This document shows, piece by piece, positions 6,037 to 10,106 of a DNA stretch of 10,106 nucleotides. Source of the stretch: UBA6115 sp012514225 (GTDB taxonomy: Bacteria > Bacillota > Clostridia > Christensenellales > Aristaeellaceae); the NCBI GenBank assembly GCA_036756425.1, contig DAIOLC010000058.1, forward strand, positions 1-10,106, given 5' to 3'. Every line of letters starts with the position of its first letter. Within the stretch, counting starts at the first letter, position 1. A model generated the notes under the pieces. That model had not been told where the DNA came from, did not search any database, and saw nothing but the letters and a program-made list of their open reading frames with translations. A program made the translations under genes and the position numbers.

Positions 6037-6837
6037 ATGATCATCATCGGGGAGAAAATCAACAGCACGCTCAAGTCCATCCGCCCGGCGATGGAGAGCT
6101 ACGACGCCGAGGCCATCCGTGACCTGGCGGTCCGGCAGGTCGCGGCGGGGGCGACCTACGTGGACGTCAACGCCGGCATGTTCATCGACGACGAGCCGGA
6201 GCGGGTGGCCTGGCTGGTCAACACCATCCAGGAGGTCACGAAGGCCCCCTTCTCCGTCGACTCGCCCAGCCCCAAGGCCATCGAGGCGGGCCTGAAGGCC
6301 AACCGCAACCCCAAGCCCATCATCAACTCCATCACCGACGAGAAGGAGCGCTACAACGCCATCCTGCCCCTCGCCCAGCGGTACAACACCGGCATCATCG
6401 GGCTGTGCATGGACGACCGGGGCATGCCGGAAACCGTGGAGGACCGGATGCGCGTGGCCGACAGCCTGGTGGGCAAGCTGACAAAGGAAGGCTTCGCCCT
6501 GGACGACATCTACCTCGATCCCATGATCCGCCCCGTGGGCACCGGCTCGCATTACGGCGTGGTCGCCATCGAGACCATCCGCAGGATCAAGACGAACTAC
6601 CCCGAGGCGCATATCGCCTGCGGGCTGAGCAACGTCTCCTTCGGCCTGCCCGCCCGCAAGCTCGTCAACCAGACCCTGCTGGTGGCCGCGATGGCCGCGG
6701 GCATGGACGGCGCCATCCTCGACCCCCTGGACAAGAAGCTGATGTCCTTCGTCTACGCCGCCGAGGCGCTGCTGGGCCTGGACGAATACTGCATCAACTA
6801 CCTGGAGAAGTACCGGGAAGGCGAAATCGAAATCTGA
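6037..6837 (+). CDS. Methyltetrahydrofolate:corrinoid methyltransferase, AcsE/MtgA-like (pterin-binding TIM barrel)
   Basis: AcsE-type enzymes move the methyl group between methyl-THF and the cobalt of a corrinoid protein. The 266-residue product matches the length of Moorella AcsE (about 262) and shares its opening IIGEKIN (3-9), the strand VDVNAG (42-47), SVDSPSPKAIEAGLK (73-87), INS (96-98), YLDP (159-162) and GLSNVSFGLPARKLVN (196-211). These include the pterin-binding Asp and Asn positions known in AcsE (Asp75, Asp161, Asn199 here). Databases often label such proteins dihydropteroate synthase, but pairing with an MTHFR-like gene argues for methyl transfer. AGGAGG lies six bases before the ATG. 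It is the last gene of the operon, followed by a terminator. No corrinoid protein or CO dehydrogenase gene is in view, so it could serve acetogenesis, methylotrophy (MtgA-like, running toward THF) or another methyl sink. Confidence 0.86.
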   Translation: MIIIGEKINSTLKSIRPAMESYDAEAIRDLAVRQVAAGATYVDVNAGMFIDDEPERVAWLVNTIQEVTKAPFSVDSPSPKAIEAGLKANRNPKPIINSITDEKERYNAILPLAQRYNTGIIGLCMDDRGMPETVEDRMRVADSLVGKLTKEGFALDDIYLDPMIRPVGTGSHYGVVAIETIRRIKTNYPEAHIACGLSNVSFGLPARKLVNQTLLVAAMAAGMDGAILDPLDKKLMSFVYAAEALLGLDEYCINYLEKYREGEIEI

Positions 6838-6857
6838 ACGGGTTTCACCCGGCCGGG

Positions 6858-6884
6858 AAGCGAAGCGGGAAACCCTTCGCTTTT
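6858..6884 (+). terminator. Terminator of the metF-etfBA-methyltransferase operon
   Basis: AAGCGAAG (6858-6865) and CTTCGCTT (6875-6882) form a perfect 8-bp stem around a nine-base loop, ending in TTTT and then C-T-C-G-T-T-T. It begins 21 bases after the methyltransferase stop codon. The U-tract is weak, so some read-through into the next gene is possible. Confidence 0.6.
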
Positions 6885-6975
6885 CTCGTTTGGCGGCGGG
6901 GTTTTTCAAGGATGATTAAATGTAAAGCCCGGTCTTCAGCCGGGAGAAACCCGGCAGTTCCGGAAAGGGGGCCCG

Positions 6976-8202
6976 ATGATGGCGCAGGCGTCCGGCTCTT
7001 TGGAGATGCCCCGGCTTTTCCGCGTCCGGCAGCGGTTTGACGACACCTGCCTGGACGACGCGGCGGGCGCGCTGCGCGCTGAACTGGACCGCAGCGGCGT
7101 GCTGGTGCGGGTGAAGCCGGGGATGGAGGTCGCCCTGGCGGTGGGCAGCCGGGGTATCCGCGGGCTGGCGGCGCTGGTGCGCGCGCTGGGGGAGCGCATC
7201 CGGGAGCGGGGCGCCCTGCCTTTTGTCGTGCCGGCGATGGGCAGCCACGGGGGCGCGACAGCCGAAGGCCAGGCGGCGGTGCTGGCGGGCTATGGCGTCA
7301 CGCCGGGCGGCGTGGGCATGGAAATCCGCTCCTCCATGGATGTCGTCCCGCTGGGGCGGACCGCCTCCGGCGCCCCGGTCCACATCGACGCCGCGGCCCA
7401 TGCCGCCGACCTTATCGTGCCCGTCAACCGCGTCAAGCCGCACACGGACTTCTGGGGGCCGGTCGGGAGCGGGCTGTGCAAGATGCTTTCGGTAGGCCTG
7501 GGGAACCATGTCGGGTGCGCCGCGCTGCACAGGCGGGGGTTTGAGGCCTTCCCCGCCCTGATTCCCGAAGCGGCGGCCTTCGTCATCGAACACGCACGGG
7601 TCGGCTTTGGCGTTGCGGTGGTGGAAAACGCCTATGACAAGACCCTGCTGCTGCGCGCAATCCCGGCGGAGCGCATCCTTCAGGAGGAGCCGGGGCTGCT
7701 CGCCCTGGCGCAGGCGCACATGCCCGGCATCCTGCTGCCGGAAATCGACCTGCTCATCGTCCGGCGCTTCGGCAAGGACCTGTCCGGCACCGGCATGGAC
7801 CCCAACGTGACCGGCCGCGCGCTGTGCGGGACGCCGCCGGGGTTCTCGGGCCCCGCCGTCCGCCGCATCCTGGTGGAAAGCCTGACGCCGCTCAGCCACG
7901 GCAACGCCTGCGGCGTCGGGATGGCGGACTACCTATTATCGTCCTGCTTCCGGCAGGTCGACTGGCAGGTCACCCACCTCAACGCCGTCGCGTCCGGCTG
8001 CCCGGAGGGCGAGCGCGTCCCCCGACAGGTGGCGCGGGCGGAGGACGTCCTCCCCGGCCTGATGGCGGAACGCGGCATGGAAACGCCCGATAGGCTTCGC
8101 GTCGTCCGGATTGACAGCACCCTGGACCTGGGCGTCATCGAGGTGTCGGAGGCCCTGCTGCCGCAGGCCCGGGCGGATGGAAGGCTGGACTTGCTGGATT
8201 GA
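6976..8202 (+). CDS. LarA-like (DUF2088) protein, probable nickel-pincer-cofactor isomerase of unknown substrate
   Basis: LarA, the lactate racemase, holds a nickel-pincer nucleotide cofactor on a lysine and shuttles hydride from a hydroxy acid. This 408-residue homologue keeps histidines and a lysine that I match to LarA's active site: GSHGGAT (His91), VKPHTDFWG (His156), GLCKMLSVGLGNH (Lys169 for cofactor attachment, His178). The flanking KDLSGTGMDPNVTGR block (267-281) is typical of DUF2088 proteins. The GSHGG motif differs from the GTHR-type motif of true lactate racemases, so the substrate is probably another hydroxy acid or polyol. No larB, larC or larE cofactor-synthesis gene is nearby. 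It starts after the operon terminator, with AAAGGGGG upstream of two adjacent ATGs (6976 and 6979). A weak promoter (TTGGCG at 6890, GATTAA at 6914) is possible, or read-through. The homology is firm; the reaction is unknown. Confidence 0.8.
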   Translation: MMAQASGSLEMPRLFRVRQRFDDTCLDDAAGALRAELDRSGVLVRVKPGMEVALAVGSRGIRGLAALVRALGERIRERGALPFVVPAMGSHGGATAEGQAAVLAGYGVTPGGVGMEIRSSMDVVPLGRTASGAPVHIDAAAHAADLIVPVNRVKPHTDFWGPVGSGLCKMLSVGLGNHVGCAALHRRGFEAFPALIPEAAAFVIEHARVGFGVAVVENAYDKTLLLRAIPAERILQEEPGLLALAQAHMPGILLPEIDLLIVRRFGKDLSGTGMDPNVTGRALCGTPPGFSGPAVRRILVESLTPLSHGNACGVGMADYLLSSCFRQVDWQVTHLNAVASGCPEGERVPRQVARAEDVLPGLMAERGMETPDRLRVVRIDSTLDLGVIEVSEALLPQARADGRLDLLD

Positions 8203-8322
8203 GCGGAGGTTTCAGGATGCGACGCGCGTTTTAAGGCGGCTGCATCGGGGCTGAATGCGCGCCGCGGGGCACGGAGGTGAACCCCCGGCTTTCCCGTCAG
8301 GCCTTTTGCCTTCGCTTCCCGC

Positions 8323-8349
8323 TTGACGCGCCGCCATTCCGGTTACAAT
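8323..8349 (+). promoter_or_regulatory. Probable promoter of the aldo/keto reductase gene
   Basis: TTGACG (8323-8328) and TACAAT (8344-8349) are good boxes but only 15 bases apart, shorter than the usual 16-18. They lie 45 bases before the ATG, in a 190-base gap that holds no gene. The preceding LarA-like gene has no obvious terminator. Confidence 0.5.
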
Positions 8350-8381
8350 GATAACGAGGCGTTTTTCCGCCAACGATGATG

Positions 8382-8386
8382 AGGAG
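8382..8386 (+). promoter_or_regulatory. Ribosome-binding site that sets the aldo/keto reductase start
   Basis: AGGAG lies seven bases before the ATG at 8394. The in-frame ATGs at 8376 and 8379 lie before or within reach of this site and have none of their own, so 8394 is the likely start. Confidence 0.8.
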
Positions 8387-8393
8387 AAGCAGC

Positions 8394-9245
8394 ATGAAAG
8401 CATTGACCGATACCTATACTTTGTCCAACGGCGTGCGGATTCCCTGTGTGGGCTTCGGCACCTGGCAGGTGGCGGACGGCCGGGAGGCCGTGGACGCGGT
8501 GACCAGCGCGCTGGAAGCCGGCTACCGGCATATCGACACCGCGCAGGGCTACTACAACGAGGAGAGCGTGGGCAAGGCGGTGCGCCAGAGCGGCGTCAAC
8601 CGCGCGGACATCTTCATCACCTCCAAGCTGGAGAACGGCGTGCGCGGGTACCAGGAGACGCTGGACGCCTTCGACAAAAGCCTGGACCGCCTGGGCACGG
8701 ACTATATGGACCTCTTCCTGATTCACTGGCCGGTTCCGTCCAAGTTCCGGGAGAACTGGCAGCAGATGAACGCCCAGACCTGGAAGGCGATGGAGGAGCT
8801 GTACCAGAACAGGCGCGTGCGCGCCCTGGGCATCAGCAACTTCCGCCGGCACCACATCGACGAATTGCTCAAGACCGCGGCGGTCGGCCCCATGGTCAAC
8901 CAAATCCGGCTGTGCCCCGGGGACACCCAGGACGACACGGTGAACTACAGCCGGGAGAAGGGCATGTTGCTGGAAGCCTACAGCCCACTGGGCGTGGGCG
9001 ATGTGCTGCAGGTGCCGGAAATGAAGGAAATCGCCGAAAAGTACGGCCGCAGCGTGGCCCAGGTGGCCATCCGCTGGAGCCTGCAGCGCGGCTACCTGCC
9101 CCTGCCCAAGTCCGTCACCCCGGCGCGCATCCGGGAAAACGCGCGGGTGTTTGATTTCGAGCTCAGCCCGCAGGACGTGGAGCGCATCGCCGGGCTCAAG
9201 GGCTGCGCGGGGTTCTCCCACGACCCGGACAAAATCACCTGGTAG
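8394..9245 (+). CDS. Aldo/keto reductase (AKR family)
   Basis: NAD(P)H-dependent cytosolic oxidoreductase of the (beta/alpha)8 aldo/keto reductase fold, 283 residues, similar in size to bacterial 2,5-diketo-gluconate reductase-type (AKR5) enzymes. The catalytic tetrad is complete: Asp48 (HIDTA), Tyr53, Lys78 (SKLE) and His111 (IHWP). The barrel continues through LGISNF (145-150), and the cofactor end shows LPLPKS (235-240) with the Arg-Glu-Asn segment (248-249 region) that commonly grips NADPH phosphate. One departure is NQIRLCPGD (169-177), where most relatives have NQ-[IV]-E-x-HP, so the substrate pocket may differ. It has its own promoter and tandem terminators, so it appears to be a single-gene unit. 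The physiological substrate cannot be told from sequence; general aldehyde or sugar-aldehyde reduction is the family norm. Confidence 0.92.
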   Translation: MKALTDTYTLSNGVRIPCVGFGTWQVADGREAVDAVTSALEAGYRHIDTAQGYYNEESVGKAVRQSGVNRADIFITSKLENGVRGYQETLDAFDKSLDRLGTDYMDLFLIHWPVPSKFRENWQQMNAQTWKAMEELYQNRRVRALGISNFRRHHIDELLKTAAVGPMVNQIRLCPGDTQDDTVNYSREKGMLLEAYSPLGVGDVLQVPEMKEIAEKYGRSVAQVAIRWSLQRGYLPLPKSVTPARIRENARVFDFELSPQDVERIAGLKGCAGFSHDPDKITW

Positions 9246-9266
9246 CCCGACAATCCGGATGTTTGA

Positions 9267-9317
9267 GGGGGCTCGTGCCGGCAAGCCCCCGCCCGGGAAT
9301 TTGCTCCCGGGCTTTTT
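9267..9317 (+). terminator. Tandem hairpins with intrinsic terminator after the aldo/keto reductase
   Basis: Two hairpins lie back to back. The first pairs GGGGGCT (9267-9273) with AGCCCCC (9284-9290). The second pairs GCCCGGGA (9291-9298) with TCCCGGGC (9305-9312) around a six-base loop and runs straight into T5 (9313-9317). The second is a textbook Rho-independent terminator, 45 bases beyond the stop codon. Confidence 0.88.
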
Positions 9318-9504
9318 ACTGTATTTGTCGGAAGGTTGCTTTTCATCGAACGCCGACCCGCGCGGCGCGGGCGATTCCTGCGGTGGTTGGCGCCCATGGT
9401 TGCGTTCCGGGCGGCCCCCAGCTTTGTTTGCATGAAGCCGGGCTTCCGGCGCGTTACATCCATGCGGAAAGCCTGAGGGCGGACGCGGGCGGCGTGTCGC
9501 GGGA

Positions 9505-9537
9505 TTGACATGGTTCGCGCCTTGTGTTGGCTTGATT
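9505..9537 (+). promoter_or_regulatory. Possible promoter of the zinc-ribbon gene (consensus -35, weak -10)
   Basis: A perfect TTGACA (9505-9510) lies about 70 bases before the start codon. No good -10 box sits at 17 bases; the nearest candidates (TTGATT at 9532-9537, spacer 21) are poor. The remaining gap from 9318 shows no other feature. The position after a strong terminator makes some promoter here necessary. Confidence 0.3.
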
Positions 9538-9565
9538 GAGCCCGATTTCCAGCTTAAACGATGGC

Positions 9566-9571
9566 GAGGAG
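9566..9571 (+). promoter_or_regulatory. Ribosome-binding site that sets the zinc-ribbon gene start
   Basis: GAGGAG lies ten bases before the ATG at 9582. It falls inside the frame if the ATG at 9561 is used, and that earlier ATG has no site of its own. Starting at 9582 puts the first zinc-binding cysteine at residue 4, as in other proteins of this type. Confidence 0.65.
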
Positions 9572-9581
9572 AGAAGCTTCG

Positions 9582-10076
9582 ATGTGGATTTGCAGCCGCT
9601 GCCAGACGGCCAACAAGGACGGATACACCCAGTGCGTGGAATGCTCCGCGCCGCGCAACGCCCGCCGCTTCGGCGCCGGGACGCCGGTGTCCGCGCCCAG
9701 CGTCCAGACCGTGCCGCCGGAGCGGCGCATGCAGCCGCCCGCGGAACGGGAGGCGCCGCCGCCCCCGCGCCGGCAGGCGGCCAGCCCCGACGGCCCGCCG
9801 CCGCCCCGCCGCGCGCCCGGTGGTTTCGTGCGCCTTATCGGCGTCGTCCTGGCCGTCCTGCTGCCCCTTTGCGCCGTCCTCTTCTTCATCATCCGGAAGG
9901 ACGCGTTGCAGCCCTTCGTCAACGGGCTGTTCTTCAAACCCGGGGACGCCGTCCCGCCGGCGTTCGACACCCTGGCCTACGTGTTTTCAGCCCTTGTGGC
10001 CGTCCTGGCCGCCCTGCTGCCCGGGCTGTCCCTGTGGTCCCTGGGAAGGATGGTCCAGGCGTTCAGGGGGCGGTAA
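9582..10076 (+). CDS. Zinc-ribbon protein with proline-rich linker and two membrane segments, function unknown
   Basis: I do not recognise a named family for the whole 164-residue protein. Residues 1-25 form a compact zinc ribbon or RanBP2-like finger: Cys4-x2-Cys7 and Cys18-x2-Cys21. Residues about 38-80 are a proline- and arginine-rich, probably disordered linker. Two hydrophobic stretches follow, about 82-104 (ending in Arg-Lys) and 129-152, with a short polar segment between them and a basic C-terminus. The likely topology is an inner-membrane protein with both ends in the cytoplasm, the finger facing the cytosol. Such layouts are common among uncharacterised Firmicute membrane proteins. 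No signal peptide is seen. It stands alone after a strong terminator; its downstream neighbour is outside the window. A regulatory or scaffold role is possible but unsupported. Confidence 0.78.
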   Translation: MWICSRCQTANKDGYTQCVECSAPRNARRFGAGTPVSAPSVQTVPPERRMQPPAEREAPPPPRRQAASPDGPPPPRRAPGGFVRLIGVVLAVLLPLCAVLFFIIRKDALQPFVNGLFFKPGDAVPPAFDTLAYVFSALVAVLAALLPGLSLWSLGRMVQAFRGR

Positions 10077-10106
10077 GTCGCCCGCGCCTTCTCAGATTCC
10101 CGGCGA

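Noticed and set aside
6037..6837. Dihydropteroate synthase (FolP) for folate synthesis
   Set aside because: The fold is shared, but the sequence motifs follow AcsE (IIGEKIN, GLSNVSFG), and no folate-synthesis genes are adjacent.
4672..6909. Long minus-strand open frame (745 residues) opposite etfBA and the methyltransferase
   Set aside because: Composition is typical of GC-rich antisense frames (His, Asp, Gly, Val, Gln repeats), and the plus-strand genes have clear families and ribosome-binding sites.

Overview
The window is GC-rich, and the coding regions use mostly G or C at third codon positions. Genes have strong purine-rich ribosome-binding sites (GGAGG or GAGGAG) and sigma-A-type promoters with TATAAT -10 boxes. 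Protein families suggest an anaerobic, high-GC Firmicute (Clostridia-like): a clostridial-type EtfBA pair, a methylene-THF reductase-like protein and an AcsE-type methyl-THF methyltransferase. The taxonomy is inference from gene content; no rRNA or marker gene is present.

Layout. Bases 1-1068 hold no convincing gene apart from a possible five-codon start of a leftward gene at the left edge, with its promoter at 66-95. The rest of this 1 kb is structured non-coding DNA: a 228-bp element with 38-bp inverted terminal repeats (371-598), and a rightward structured segment ending in an intrinsic terminator (902-1014). Next comes transketolase on the minus strand (1069-3045). A divergent promoter region (3046-3343) separates it from a compact rightward operon: MTHFR-like metF, etfB, etfA and a methyl-THF:corrinoid-type methyltransferase (3344-6837), closed by a hairpin terminator. 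A LarA-like (DUF2088) nickel-pincer isomerase homologue (6976-8202), an aldo/keto reductase with its own promoter and tandem terminators (8394-9245, 9267-9317), and a small zinc-ribbon membrane protein (9582-10076) follow.

How the genes fit together. The central operon encodes the two methyl-branch steps of folate one-carbon metabolism: reduction of methylene-THF to methyl-THF, then methyl transfer to a corrinoid protein. An electron-transfer flavoprotein is placed between them. The simplest reading is that the Etf is the redox partner of the MTHFR-like protein, possibly by flavin-based electron bifurcation or confurcation. That differs from the described MetF-MetV, MetVF-RnfC2 and MetFV-Hdr-Mvh arrangements of acetogens. 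No corrinoid protein, MetV, Rnf or CO dehydrogenase gene is in the window, so the methyl acceptor or donor and the direction of flux stay open. The other genes look like separate transcription units.
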